From a virus: a stretch of DNA of 64,000 nt. The notes under the pieces were generated by a model. It saw nothing but the letters and a program-made list of their open reading frames with translations, was not told where the DNA came from and searched no databases. Position numbers and translations under genes: made by a program. Below are positions 17,310-25,719 of the stretch, piece after piece (position 1 is the first letter of the stretch; every line of letters begins with the position of its first letter). The stretch covers positions 248,001-312,000 of the IMG/VR virus record IMGVR_UViG_3300027759_004177, one strand, 5' to 3'.

Positions 17310-18428
17310 TTAATTAAGCCCTGCTAAACGTTTCATTTCAAACACATTGGACATTACGTCTTTTGCTTCTGAAGTTTCAACGGCAGTTTTAGCAGTTTTA
17401 TCACCAGTTACCACTTGACGACTTTCTGTTAGAACAGCAGCTTTTGGGGCCACTTCTTTAACAGAAGAGTTGTTTAGTACAGCTGGTAGATACTTTTCAT
17501 ATGCGGACTGTAGCTTATCAGTCTGCACACTCTCGAGTAGGTCACGCATGATTGCTGACTTCTCTTTGTTCAAAGGTTTCAACATTTCTGCAAGACGTTC
17601 TTTGCGTTCTGTTGATTCTTTGATAATACGAATTTCTGTTTCTTTTGATTCAACCAAAGCTTTCTTATCTTCAATTGCTGATACTGCTTCAGACAATTTC
17701 TGAGTTACCATGTCCACTGTGGATTGTAACTCACGGATTTGTTTGTTCTCATTTAAGTGAGTAACAGCAAATTCGCTTGCGAATGCTTCATATAGACGAC
17801 GACCAAACATGTTCTCGCGAGCAACTTGGATGTCTTCTTTTAGTTGAGTCAGTTCTGACTCTAACGAACTGGTTACGGCCTCTTTAACAGCCTCAGCAGA
17901 TTGTTTTACGAACTTGGCTTGTAGTTCAGCTAACTTAGCTTTACCTTCAGCGACTAGACGAACCTTAGTTTCCACTACAGCTTTCTTGTCTGCTTCAAAT
18001 TCTTTGATTTCTTCTGCCAATGCACGGATTGTAAACTGTTCAAGTTTGCTGATAGCATTCTCGTAAGTTTTACGATCTGCACGTAGTTCTTTGATTTCTT
18101 CAGCTAGTTTACTAACTAAGAAATTGTCAAACTTACTTGCACTTTCAACCATTTGCTTTTTAAATGCAACACGGTCTTCGGCTAATTGTTGTTTTTCGTC
18201 TGCGAACTCTTGCAGTTCAGCAGTGAGAGACTCTGTTACCATTTTGTCTAGAGCTTCAACCATTACTGCTTTGTCATGTTGATAACGTTGAGCAAATTCT
18301 TCGCGTAATTCTGCACGAACTTGTTCTTTGGCTTCAGTAATGCGTGATTCCCAAGCTTCAGCAATAGCTGTCTTGGTCTCTTCATTAATGATTCCGTTAT
18401 CCAACAATGGTTTGATAGCATCTAACAT
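17310..18428 (-). CDS. 22: Prohead core scaffolding protein gp22
   Basis: This 372-residue protein is almost entirely charged and heptad-like (Glu, Lys, Ala, Leu), as expected for the coiled-coil core scaffold on which the T4-type prohead assembles and which gp21 later degrades. Several LxE/IxE tripeptides, the gp21 cleavage preference, occur along the chain (for example SKLAEEI and RALAEEI). The C-terminus ends with VMSNVFEMKRLAGLN, similar in style to gp22 tails that contact the capsid. Order and spacing (gp21, then gp22, then gp23) match T4. T4 gp22 is 269 residues, so this one is longer. Confidence 0.92.
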   Translation of the reverse strand: MLDAIKPLLDNGIINEETKTAIAEAWESRITEAKEQVRAELREEFAQRYQHDKAVMVEALDKMVTESLTAELQEFADEKQQLAEDRVAFKKQMVESASKFDNFLVSKLAEEIKELRADRKTYENAISKLEQFTIRALAEEIKEFEADKKAVVETKVRLVAEGKAKLAELQAKFVKQSAEAVKEAVTSSLESELTQLKEDIQVARENMFGRRLYEAFASEFAVTHLNENKQIRELQSTVDMVTQKLSEAVSAIEDKKALVESKETEIRIIKESTERKERLAEMLKPLNKEKSAIMRDLLESVQTDKLQSAYEKYLPAVLNNSSVKEVAPKAAVLTESRQVVTGDKTAKTAVETSEAKDVMSNVFEMKRLAGLN

Positions 18429-18440
18429 TGGATATTTCTC

Positions 18441-19073
18441 CTATAGTTTTAAATCTTTGATCAAGGCTGCAATGCCCTCTTTCAGGTACTTCTGTACTTT
18501 TTGATCTTGAGCGGCTTCACGTGCCGTTTCAAATACCTTAGCACCACCACGCATGTTCATCAAGCCTTCATAGATGGCTTTTGGATACGCATGAGGAGCA
18601 CTAGGTTGTGCTACGATGTCTACGGTAATGATTTCAAAATCACTAACGTGTCCACTTCCTTCATTGACATTGCCTGATCCACGTGACGAAACACCTAGCT
18701 TGACACCAGAGGTTATCATGGCTTCTACTAGTTGTCCCATTGGGGTTGGCAATACCTTTAATTTACCACGTCCTGTTGGACCATCCATCCACATCTTTTC
18801 AATCATGTGGCTTACACGGTCTAGGTTAATCTTTAAATCATCTGGGTGATCTACTTCGCCCAAGACTGAGTAACCTTCATTGATTTGTTTGTTGATGGTA
18901 TTAACAGCTTTTTCTATTTCATGGACAGGGTATACTCGTTCATTGGCGTTTTTTACTCCGCCTTCGATGAATATACCCTCCATTTTTAGAGTTTTCTTAC
19001 CATTCTCGTCGATGGACTCAACAATCAAGCCCGCCCGATCAAATGTAAGATTCTCTTTTAGGTACAAAGCCAT
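18441..19073 (-). CDS. 21: Prohead core protease gp21
   Basis: This 210-residue protein is the maturation protease of T4-type heads. It activates inside the prohead and cuts gp22, gp23 and core proteins after (L/I)xE. Visible family features are EGVKNANERVYP-type sequence near residues 37-50, GEVDHPD with the catalytic His at 76, and KLGVSSRGSG with the catalytic Ser at 129 or 130. The next block, VSDFEIITVDIVAQPSAP, is the conserved strand of the U9/S78 protease family. The start has AGGAAC upstream, and the gene lies 13 bases after the acidic core protein. Confidence 0.95.
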   Translation of the reverse strand: MALYLKENLTFDRAGLIVESIDENGKKTLKMEGIFIEGGVKNANERVYPVHEIEKAVNTINKQINEGYSVLGEVDHPDDLKINLDRVSHMIEKMWMDGPTGRGKLKVLPTPMGQLVEAMITSGVKLGVSSRGSGNVNEGSGHVSDFEIITVDIVAQPSAPHAYPKAIYEGLMNMRGGAKVFETAREAAQDQKVQKYLKEGIAALIKDLKL

Positions 19074-19086
19074 TTGTAGTTCCTAA

Positions 19087-20025
19087 TTATTTACGAACTG
19101 GGCTCTTGTCGTTTGTAGGTACGCTACCATCGGTAGTTTGACCTTCGCCTGACTTGGCTGTTTCTTTGGTTTTAAAAGAGTTACCAGCTTTTCCACCTGG
19201 AACATTGATGTTACCAGATTTGATTTCTTGTGGTTTTTCGCTTGATGGAGCACTTGTGCCGTCTGGGTTGCTTTCGCCGCCCTTGGTCTTAACTGCTGTA
19301 CCACCAAAGTCAGCACCAGGACCAGTTACAGACTTGGTGTTAACACTTGTCTTTTTACCAGATCCAGCAACTGCGTCGCCTTCGGCTGCATCGCCAGCAC
19401 CACCGTAGATATCGCCAATGCGGTCTACATACTCACGCATTAGTTCAGAAGTAGATAGTTTACGGGAATTGTCACGTGACTCTTCTGCTTTTTCTTTCTT
19501 ATCTTCTTCTTTGTCATCTTCTTCATCGGACTCTTCGTCAGACTCGTCAGCTTCAAACATTTGTGGCTCTTGTTCAGCACCCATGTCGTCCATTGCTGGC
19601 TCTTCTGCAGGCATTTCTTCTGCTGAATCATCGCCCATGATTTCGTCAAACTTGGCTAATAGCTCGTCCAACTTGGCATCAATGTTCATGATTTTGTCTT
19701 CTTCGGCTTCTTCGTCATGTCCAACTTCAGCTGGCATGTCGCCTGTCATTTCACCATCGTCTTCACCATCTGGGTCAAGACTAAATTCTTCTTCGCCTTC
19801 TTCATCAGCTTCGCCCACTGCTTCTTCGCCAGCTAGTTGATTTGTTAGTTCTTCAACTTGCTCACCAGCAACAGGTCCGCCCATGTTTTCTTCGACTTGC
19901 TCTTCTTCCATAATGGACTCATAGATGTCACGGCTTTTTTCTACTACGATTGTGTGAAATAATTCACGTGCTTTTTGATCTTCATCATTGATGATGTATT
20001 CAATTAATTTTTCAAACTTGTTCAT
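19087..20025 (-). CDS. Acidic prohead-core-like protein (gp67 position)
   Basis: This 312-residue protein is extremely rich in Glu and Asp between residues 35 and 185. A basic, Ser/Gly/Thr-rich tail follows (residues 205-312). The N-terminus (MNKFEKLIEYIINDEDQKAR) is a helix followed by a region with MREYVDRIGDIYGG near residue 195. It lies between portal gp20 and protease gp21, where T4 has the small acidic prohead core proteins gp67 and gp68. It is much longer than T4 gp67 (80 residues). The role as an internal core protein is inferred from position and charge. An AAGGAG ribosome site is seen just upstream. Confidence 0.65.
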   Translation of the reverse strand: MNKFEKLIEYIINDEDQKARELFHTIVVEKSRDIYESIMEEEQVEENMGGPVAGEQVEELTNQLAGEEAVGEADEEGEEEFSLDPDGEDDGEMTGDMPAEVGHDEEAEEDKIMNIDAKLDELLAKFDEIMGDDSAEEMPAEEPAMDDMGAEQEPQMFEADESDEESDEEDDKEEDKKEKAEESRDNSRKLSTSELMREYVDRIGDIYGGAGDAAEGDAVAGSGKKTSVNTKSVTGPGADFGGTAVKTKGGESNPDGTSAPSSEKPQEIKSGNINVPGGKAGNSFKTKETAKSGEGQTTDGSVPTNDKSPVRK

Positions 20026-20060
20026 AAGAACTCCTTATATAAATGGCTTGTATATTATTT

Positions 20061-20071
20061 ACAAATATACG
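20061..20071 (-). promoter_or_regulatory. Possible late-promoter variant (GTAAATAA)
   Basis: The minus strand reads TTGTAAATAATAT about 40 bases upstream of the acidic core gene (start 20025). It differs from TATAAATA in the first bases. It is the only candidate in the 95-base gap and could boost the 67-like/21/22/23 genes. The call is weak. Confidence 0.3.
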
Positions 20072-20120
20072 CAGTTTTTGGGGTTAAATGGGTAGTTTTT
20101 GAAGAATATTGACGGAATAA

Positions 20121-20354
20121 TTACATTCCGAGAGGGGCGCCACCAGGTTCTGCAGGAGGTTGGTACTGTTTTGCCACTGCTTCCAGCTTTTTCTCGTGCT
20201 CAAGTTTACGTACATCATGAGCTTGTCTTAGCTGGTTTAGGTGTGATAGAGTCAAGCGAGTTTTACGGCTATCAGACATTTTAAGCGTACTTTGATCCGC
20301 TTTTTCATCGTGGTAGCCGTGCGGTGCTGGATCAAATAGTTCGCTAATAATCAT
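20121..20354 (-). CDS. Small basic protein between gp20 and gp21 (gp68-like position)
   Basis: This 77-residue protein has a central helix DSRKTRLTLSHLNQLRQAHDVRKLEHEKKL. The KTRLTLxHLNxLR pattern is typical of small proteins encoded between the portal and prohead protease in T4-type cyanophages, often annotated as prohead core or hypothetical. The C-terminus is Pro/Gly-rich. It lies 23 bases downstream of gp20. The function as a minor prohead core component is inferred from position. Confidence 0.6.
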   Translation of the reverse strand: MIISELFDPAPHGYHDEKADQSTLKMSDSRKTRLTLSHLNQLRQAHDVRKLEHEKKLEAVAKQYQPPAEPGGAPLGM

Positions 20355-20377
20355 AATACTATTTAACCTTTTATGTG

Positions 20378-22075
20378 TTAAAGTGCCGGCTGTGCGCCAC
20401 CAGCAGCAGGTTGTCCTATGCCGGGTGCGGCCCCAAGATCAGGTCCACCTGGTGCGGCACCGGGTGCTGTCTCAGGACCCAGTCCTTCTAGGTCGTTTTG
20501 CAAACCGCCCGGACTAATGCCCACGCTACGTAAGCCCGGAGCTTCTGGCTGTGCTAATTCGGCGTCGCCACGTTCTTCTGCCCATGCTGTTTCGTTTTCG
20601 CTGATCTCTTGTTCAGTCATGCCCAAGTAACGCTTCATCAACCAACGCTTGCTGAGATAAGGATACTGTTCCAGCTGTGTAAATGTGCCAATACGTGCAG
20701 CATCAATGTCGGCCTGGCGATATTGAGCAAAGTTTTGCGGTTCATTGAAGCTTAGATCAAAAAGACTTCCATCAATGTTAAAGCCTCTCCAACGCATAAA
20801 CAGCTTGAACTCTGAGTCCAGCTTGTCAGCAATCATGCTTTGTAAACGCTGGCAATATTGATTGAACCGCCATTCCTGGATCAGTGCTGTGCCCACACGT
20901 CCGTCTGTGTAGGCTGCTGTACCGTCTTCGGCTGTGGTGGGCAAATAACTGCTGGGAATACGCAGGCCACGGAACAGCTTGTTGGTAAAGAATCGTAAGT
21001 CTGTGATTTCGCCTAGATTTTGACCGCCCGGTAACACGTCTACACTGGATCCGCGACCGTCTGCTGTGGTTGGGAAGAAGTAGTCTTCGTTAGTCGATAA
21101 TGGATTATATGTGGCATCCATCATGTTGGCGCCACCGCCCGATTGTGTGGGAATACGACGTTGATGAATTTCGTTTTTGATACGTTCCACAAAGGCCATG
21201 GCCATGTGTGTAGGCATGTTGCCCACGTCAATTTTGAAGATTCTGCGTTCCGGAGCACGTTGCACACGATAGATAATGATCGAATCTTCTAGCAGTTCTT
21301 TTTGCTTGAACACTTTGAAAATGTTTTCTAATACGCTATTACCAAATGGCCAATACACATCCAAGCCTTCAGTTAGGCTGATATGTACCACATGTTCAGC
21401 ATTGAGAGCAGCTTCGTTTTGAGCATGACTGAAACGTGAGCCGCCGCCAAATGGACTTTGCGGTTGTGTGTAACCGCCGGATGGACCACCCACTTGCGGA
21501 TGATTCATGTAGGTGTCTGTGGTGGCCACTGCTGTCACAGTCAAGTTTTGAAAGTTGGGGTTTAGGTCTTTGATCAAGTACTGTTCGGGCTTTTTGCCTT
21601 CGCCTTCGTTCACAATGACCTTGGTAACTTTCGACATTTCTGTCCAGTACAGCTTGAAATTTTCTGGATCACGGATAAACACTTGATCGCCGTACTTGAA
21701 TGTGTTGCGAACAATTTTAAAAACACGCTTGTTCAGTTCGTTTAGGCTGACCCACTGTTGCAGTTGCTCTTTGATGATTTTTACTTCGTTGTCTGACGGA
21801 GTTTCTTTGTACTTGATAGTAAATGCTGTGTGGTTTTCTTGATTCTTTTGTGTGCAAAACTCGGCTAGAATGTCTAGTGCGGCATTGACTTCTGAGTCCA
21901 TGTCCATTTGCTCGTACTGATTGTAGCGTTCAACACGATTGGGTTGTCCGGTATAAACTTCTGGTAACTGACTTTGATAGTTGCGGAAACCAGGATCTGG
22001 AGCACGTCCGCCGCCTAACGGGCTTACATTGCTGGGTAAGTTACTAGTCTTAAAATATTTTTTCCAACCGGCCAT
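20378..22075 (-). CDS. 20: Portal vertex protein gp20
   Basis: This 565-residue protein is the T4-type portal, a dodecameric ring at the head vertex through which DNA is packaged. Recognisable blocks are YNQYEQMDMDSEVNAALDIL (about 50-70), FKYGDQVFIRDP (about 128-140), RAPERRIFKIDVGNMP (about 270-285), a DYFFPTTADGRGSSVDVLPGG stretch (about 330-350), and FRGLRIPSSYLP near 370. The C-terminal 60 residues are Pro/Gly/Ala-rich. It is slightly longer than T4 gp20 (524). An exact TATAAATA late promoter lies 21 bases upstream of the start, so the head operon begins here. Confidence 0.97.
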   Translation of the reverse strand: MAGWKKYFKTSNLPSNVSPLGGGRAPDPGFRNYQSQLPEVYTGQPNRVERYNQYEQMDMDSEVNAALDILAEFCTQKNQENHTAFTIKYKETPSDNEVKIIKEQLQQWVSLNELNKRVFKIVRNTFKYGDQVFIRDPENFKLYWTEMSKVTKVIVNEGEGKKPEQYLIKDLNPNFQNLTVTAVATTDTYMNHPQVGGPSGGYTQPQSPFGGGSRFSHAQNEAALNAEHVVHISLTEGLDVYWPFGNSVLENIFKVFKQKELLEDSIIIYRVQRAPERRIFKIDVGNMPTHMAMAFVERIKNEIHQRRIPTQSGGGANMMDATYNPLSTNEDYFFPTTADGRGSSVDVLPGGQNLGEITDLRFFTNKLFRGLRIPSSYLPTTAEDGTAAYTDGRVGTALIQEWRFNQYCQRLQSMIADKLDSEFKLFMRWRGFNIDGSLFDLSFNEPQNFAQYRQADIDAARIGTFTQLEQYPYLSKRWLMKRYLGMTEQEISENETAWAEERGDAELAQPEAPGLRSVGISPGGLQNDLEGLGPETAPGAAPGGPDLGAAPGIGQPAAGGAQPAL

Positions 22076-22095
22076 ATATGTTCTCTCGTATGCTA

Positions 22096-22103
22096 TATTT
22101 ATA
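22096..22103 (-). promoter_or_regulatory. T4 late promoter, exact consensus
   Basis: TATAAATA on the minus strand, in the 33-base gap between the tape-measure-like gene and gp20. It would drive 20-68like-67like-21-22-23. Confidence 0.75.
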
Positions 22104-22108
22104 GCTGG

Positions 22109-24511
22109 TTACGCTGTAGCGTTGAAGATTTTTTCCGAAGTGTCTCTGTGGTCTTTCATAACCGAAATCATTTGATCCAATCGTTCAATCATTTCGTCCA
22201 TGCCGGGCAAACGACCGTTTTTGAGTGGTGCAATCACTTCGCCGGCGCCGCCTTCAGCTACTTTTACATTGACTCCGCCTGTGGTAGCTGGTACAACTGC
22301 ACCTTGTGCGGCTGCCACTTCAGCATGTATGTGTGGTCCCCAGACTTTTGCTTTCTCAGGATTGGCCGGTTCTATGCTTTCATCTAATACTTGGCTAAAT
22401 CCGCCCATACTTTTTAATTTGGCCACTACCTCAGGATATTGTTTTAGATCGTGTAGCACCAGATCAAACGCACGACCGGAACCATGAGCAACACTATCGT
22501 CTATTCCTCGATCTTTGAAACCGCTAAAATGTTTGTAATTTCCACCCAGCATAGCATGAACCTGTTGGGCCATTTGCATAATTGTTGCGTTGCCTTGTTG
22601 CTCTTCTCTGTCAAATCCTGATTTAATTTTGAGACCAGTGGCTGTTACTACCGGTTCGCTGCTGCTTTTTCCTTTGTTAAATCTCTCTCTGCGTTGATCA
22701 AATACCGATTTAGCCGGGCTTTGAAACGGTGCTGCTGGTGTACCAGCTGTAGGGCCACTGGGAGGAGGTGTTCCTGGTGTTAAACTTTTGATTGCTGCGT
22801 CTAGATCTAATTTTTTTAATGCTTTTTCTATTGTGTCTACTCCGGCTGCAGTAACTTGAGCAAATCTAGTAAGAGGCGTCAGCAAGTTCTCGCCTAGTGC
22901 AGCTTTTAGTCGATTAGTATCTTCTTCTAGTCCTTGCACAGCCTTGTCCAATGGCAACATATTGTCGGCCATTTTGTCAGCGTTTTTTCTAGCTTTTTCT
23001 GCGGCGCCTTCTTGTCGCTTGAGTTGTTCTATTCTTTCCTGATTTGCAAATGTAGCAATGTCACTGTATTGGCCAGTCAATCTAGCAGCTCGAACAATAG
23101 CTTCAAATATGCCTGGATTGTCTCTTGCATATTTCAATGATTGCTCACTGAGTTTGGCAGTTTCAAGGTTAGATTCCTGGAGAGTTTTACTACTGTCCCC
23201 TATCATGCTTATCTGTTGATTTATTTGTTCCTTTAACCTTGGATTGTTAGCCAACGCCAAATTGAATGCAGTATCAGTAGATGCTCCAGCTGAGTACATT
23301 TCCATGAAGCCTTTTTTGTACACTTCGGGCATAGTAGCCAATTGGTCTCGCAATTTTTTGTAACCCTCGGCGCCACCTTCTCTTTCTGCCTTGGCTAGCA
23401 CGTCCACTTCTAGTGCCTGGGTTTGTGCTTTTTCCATGGCCTTTTTGGCATCTTGACCTGTGATGTCTGAAATTATACGCAGTTCTTTACCATACTGCAT
23501 AGTAATTTCTGCAATCTGACGATCACTCAAGGCTCTGCGATCTCCGGCAGCGTTTTGGCGTGCCATGACCTGTGCGGCCAATTCGGCCTGTTCTTCGGCA
23601 CTATAACCTAGATTACGCAGTTGTATGCCCAGCTGGCTGTTACGCAACTCTCGGCTGATCCCGCCAATTCTACGAGTAGCTTCGCCGAGCCCCAGACCCA
23701 TATTGACAAAATCTTCTCTGGCATTTTTTACCACTGTGGCCAGCTGGGCAATGTCCAGGCCAGCTCTGGCAGCTTCTTGTCGCATTTCGGTCATGCCACC
23801 AGCAAAAATTGCACCTGCACCAGTTATGTCTTTGAACCCGGCTTGCGTTTTCTTGAGTTCGTCACCCAAAAACTCTACACCGTCCTTGATTTTTTCCGCA
23901 CTCTTGCCAACCAGAAATTCGCCCAACTTGCCAAGGCCAGTTATTATCAATCCAATTGCTCGACCCCACGGTCCCATCAGTGCAACAATAAGCCCAGCTG
24001 ATTCAGCTACCCCGCCCAATGCTTTGCTGGCAGCCACACCAGCATCAATTGTTTTTAAACTGGCTTTGGTTGCTGCTTCAACCCCCGACGCACCCGATTG
24101 CAGACTTTTTGCAAAATCTCGTGTGCCTTCGTAGATGGTCTGTGCCAGTGATCCAATTCCCACACCCAAATTAGACAAGCCGGCACTGACGTTTTTTGTT
24201 ATTGCTGTTTTCTTTAAATCTGCCTTGCTTGATTCAAGTTCGTCTACACGTTCAGCGTTACGAGATTTTTTTGCTTCCTTGATGGCACGATTTAACTCGT
24301 CCATCTCTCTGACCACGTTTTGAATAGGTTGCTTGGTGCCATCTAAGAAATCGCCAAATCCTTTGAGTACCGGTTGCTGTCGTTTGAGATTGTCAGTAAA
24401 TGCTTTGATGTGTTTCTGAAAGTCTTCAACGTTTTTTGGATCAAAGGTGGCCTTGTTGCCAGTCAACTGCTCGACTTTTTCTAGAAACTCTTCTGCGGTC
24501 ATGTTAGCCAT
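22109..24511 (-). CDS. Tape-measure-like tail protein with M15-type peptidase domain
   Basis: This 800-residue protein is mostly helical and Ala/Lys/Glu-rich. Hydrophobic stretches near residues 105-125 and 160-195 (including GLIVALMGPWGRAIGLIITG) are common in phage tape-measure proteins, which set tail length and enter the host envelope. A Pro/Gly linker (about 580-610) leads to a C-terminal domain of about 120 residues. That domain carries HGSGRAFD (His676, Asp683) and GPHIHAE (His727, His729), matching the H-x-x-x-x-x-x-D ... H-x-H zinc pattern of M15 (VanY/endolysin) peptidases. It would cut peptide cross-links of the cell wall during entry. The last 50 residues are coiled-coil-like. The tape-measure call is inferred; the peptidase motif is seen. 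Confidence 0.75.
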   Translation of the reverse strand: MANMTAEEFLEKVEQLTGNKATFDPKNVEDFQKHIKAFTDNLKRQQPVLKGFGDFLDGTKQPIQNVVREMDELNRAIKEAKKSRNAERVDELESSKADLKKTAITKNVSAGLSNLGVGIGSLAQTIYEGTRDFAKSLQSGASGVEAATKASLKTIDAGVAASKALGGVAESAGLIVALMGPWGRAIGLIITGLGKLGEFLVGKSAEKIKDGVEFLGDELKKTQAGFKDITGAGAIFAGGMTEMRQEAARAGLDIAQLATVVKNAREDFVNMGLGLGEATRRIGGISRELRNSQLGIQLRNLGYSAEEQAELAAQVMARQNAAGDRRALSDRQIAEITMQYGKELRIISDITGQDAKKAMEKAQTQALEVDVLAKAEREGGAEGYKKLRDQLATMPEVYKKGFMEMYSAGASTDTAFNLALANNPRLKEQINQQISMIGDSSKTLQESNLETAKLSEQSLKYARDNPGIFEAIVRAARLTGQYSDIATFANQERIEQLKRQEGAAEKARKNADKMADNMLPLDKAVQGLEEDTNRLKAALGENLLTPLTRFAQVTAAGVDTIEKALKKLDLDAAIKSLTPGTPPPSGPTAGTPAAPFQSPAKSVFDQRRERFNKGKSSSEPVVTATGLKIKSGFDREEQQGNATIMQMAQQVHAMLGGNYKHFSGFKDRGIDDSVAHGSGRAFDLVLHDLKQYPEVVAKLKSMGGFSQVLDESIEPANPEKAKVWGPHIHAEVAAAQGAVVPATTGGVNVKVAEGGAGEVIAPLKNGRLPGMDEMIERLDQMISVMKDHRDTSEKIFNATA

Positions 24512-24541
24512 ATGTGTTTTTGTCCAGGTGGATTTTTAACC

Positions 24542-24549
24542 TATAAATA
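24542..24549 (+). promoter_or_regulatory. T4 late promoter, exact consensus
   Basis: TATAAATA on the plus strand, 38 bases before the gp26 ATG, in the 75-base divergent gap with the tape-measure-like gene. It would drive gp26 and its frameshift extension. Confidence 0.75.
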
Positions 24550-24565
24550 TATAGGTATATCAACT

Positions 24566-24573
24566 TATTTATT
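24566..24573 (-). promoter_or_regulatory. Late-promoter-like motif (AATAAATA)
   Basis: The minus strand reads AATAAATA about 55 bases before the ATG of the tape-measure-like gene at 24511. One mismatch to consensus. It would make the gap a divergent late promoter pair. Confidence 0.45.
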
Positions 24574-24586
24574 GGAAAAATAAACC

Positions 24587-25438
24587 ATGGAAAATGCTAT
24601 TCAAAACCCCCTAGTCAAGTACTTTAGACAGCCGTCAATCTACTTAAAATTGCCATCAAACGGTCAATATTGGAAAGAAGGGGCAGTAAATTTACCAGTA
24701 ACTGGGGAAATTCCTGTGTACCCAATGACTGCCAGGGACGAAGTTACTTTGCGTACTCCTGATGCACTCATGAACGGAGCTGGCGTTGTTGACGTAATAC
24801 ACAGTTGTTGCCCCAATATCACAGATGCTTGGAGTATGCCCAGCGTGGATGTGGATGCTGTGTTGATCGCTATCAGGATTGCCAGTTACGGTGCAGAAAT
24901 GCCAGTTGATACCAGTTGCCCCAATTGCGGTGCAGAAAACACCCACAATGTCGATTTGAGTGTGAGACTATCGGGAATCACTTGTCCAGACTACAACAAA
25001 AAAATCAGTTTACCCGATGAGTTGCATGTAAAATGCACGCCGCAGGCATATTTCAGTGTTAATAGAAAAAATACCATATCGTTTGAAGAACAACGGCTAG
25101 TACAGGCCCTAGAACAAACTGATGAAAACTCAGAACAACGCATGTCACAAATTGCCGACAGCATGACCCGATTGATACAGATCAGCATAGACACAGTAAC
25201 AGACAGCACCGAGTACATTGAAATGCCCGACGGAACCCGTGTTACAGATAAAGAATTTATCAAAGAGTTTTATAGCAATGCTAATGGCAGCGTTGTACGT
25301 AACGTACAAGAACAACTGGCTGAAATCAACAACCAAGGCGCCGTCAAGGATCAATCAGCTGAGTGCAACGAGTGTAAAACTGAATATAAAATTCCTATCA
25401 TGTTTGACTACGCAAATTTTTTCGCAATCGGCTCCTGA
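24587..25438 (+). CDS. 26: Baseplate hub assembly protein gp26-like
   Basis: This 283-residue protein belongs to the T4 gp26-type baseplate family. It shows LKLPSNGQYW (about 20-30), VYPMTARDEVTLRTPDALMNG (about 44-64), VIHSCCPNI, and VDAVLIAIRIASYG (about 89-102), all conserved blocks of that family. Two Cys pairs, Cys111/Cys114 (CPNC) and Cys260/Cys263 (CNEC), probably bind zinc. T4 gp26 helps assemble the baseplate hub. It has its own late promoter and stands divergently beside the tape-measure-like gene. Near its 3' end the codons GCA AAT TTT TTC form two overlapping slippery heptamers, and the -1 frame continues into a gp51-like sequence. Confidence 0.85.
   Translation: MENAIQNPLVKYFRQPSIYLKLPSNGQYWKEGAVNLPVTGEIPVYPMTARDEVTLRTPDALMNGAGVVDVIHSCCPNITDAWSMPSVDVDAVLIAIRIASYGAEMPVDTSCPNCGAENTHNVDLSVRLSGITCPDYNKKISLPDELHVKCTPQAYFSVNRKNTISFEEQRLVQALEQTDENSEQRMSQIADSMTRLIQISIDTVTDSTEYIEMPDGTRVTDKEFIKEFYSNANGSVVRNVQEQLAEINNQGAVKDQSAECNECKTEYKIPIMFDYANFFAIGS
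25414..25423 (+). other. Candidate -1 ribosomal frameshift site (A AAU UUU UUC)
   Basis: In the gp26 frame the bases read A AAT TTT TTC. This contains the canonical heptamers A AAU UUU (25414-25420) and U UUU UUC (25417-25423), five codons before the gp26 stop. Slippage at either one gives the same protein, joining gp26 residue 279 to 76 residues of the gp51-like frame (355 in total). The -1 frame is open from 25408 to 25653. No strong downstream stem-loop was found by eye. Confidence 0.65.
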
Positions 25439-25653
25439 CATTAGACAATGACGCCGTCGTAAAACTGTTGGAATCTTACGATAAAGAGTCGAGAGCCGTT
25501 AAAAAAGAAGCGTTGCAAATGGCCTGGTACATGCGAGGTGGGTTGACCTATAACGATGCTATGGCACTGAGCTCATCAGAACGAGAGATAATTGGTGAAA
25601 TAATTAAAAAGAACATGGAAACTACAGAGAAATCGGGATTACCATTCTTCTAA
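25423..25653 (+). CDS. 51: gp51-like C-terminal extension, probably made by -1 frameshift from gp26
   Basis: The frame encodes 76 residues after the slip site: RNRLLTLDNDAVVKLLESYD, then KESRAVKKEALQMAWYMRGG, then TYNDAMALSSSEREIIGEII, ending KSGLPFF. The AWYMRGG-x-TYxDxMxLSxxERExI pattern resembles T4-type gp51 (baseplate hub assembly). There is no good independent start. Upstream of TTG 25468 no Shine-Dalgarno sequence is seen, and the first in-frame ATG (25519) would remove the conserved LDNDAVVKLLESYDKES part. The gp26 and gp51 frames are therefore best read as one gene with a programmed frameshift. If independent, start codons would be TTG 25468 (61 residues) or ATG 25519. Confidence 0.65.
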   Translation, partial: RNRLLTLDNDAVVKLLESYDKESRAVKKEALQMAWYMRGGLTYNDAMALSSSEREIIGEIIKKNMETTEKSGLPFF

Positions 25654-25661
25654 CTGATTTA

Positions 25662-25711
25662 AGATTAGCTACGCTAATCTATTGATTTCGCTTTGCTCAT
25701 CAATGTTTTTC
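25662..25711 (+). terminator. Possible terminator region after gp26/51
   Basis: A perfect eight-base stem AGATTAGC / GCTAATCT (25662-25680, three-base loop) lacks a T run. The next six-base stem ATTGAT / ATCAAT (25681-25704) is followed by GTTTTTCTTCTTT. Either could end the gp26/51 transcript. The second stem is weak and AT-rich. The region continues into the hairpin-rich non-coding stretch. Confidence 0.35.
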
Positions 25712-25719
25712 TTCTTTGT

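Noticed and set aside
22148-24323. Plus-strand open frames opposite the tape-measure-like gene
   Set aside because: They lie in the shadow of a long, domain-bearing minus-strand gene, have Cys/Phe-rich or Pro-rich unnatural composition and lack ribosome sites.
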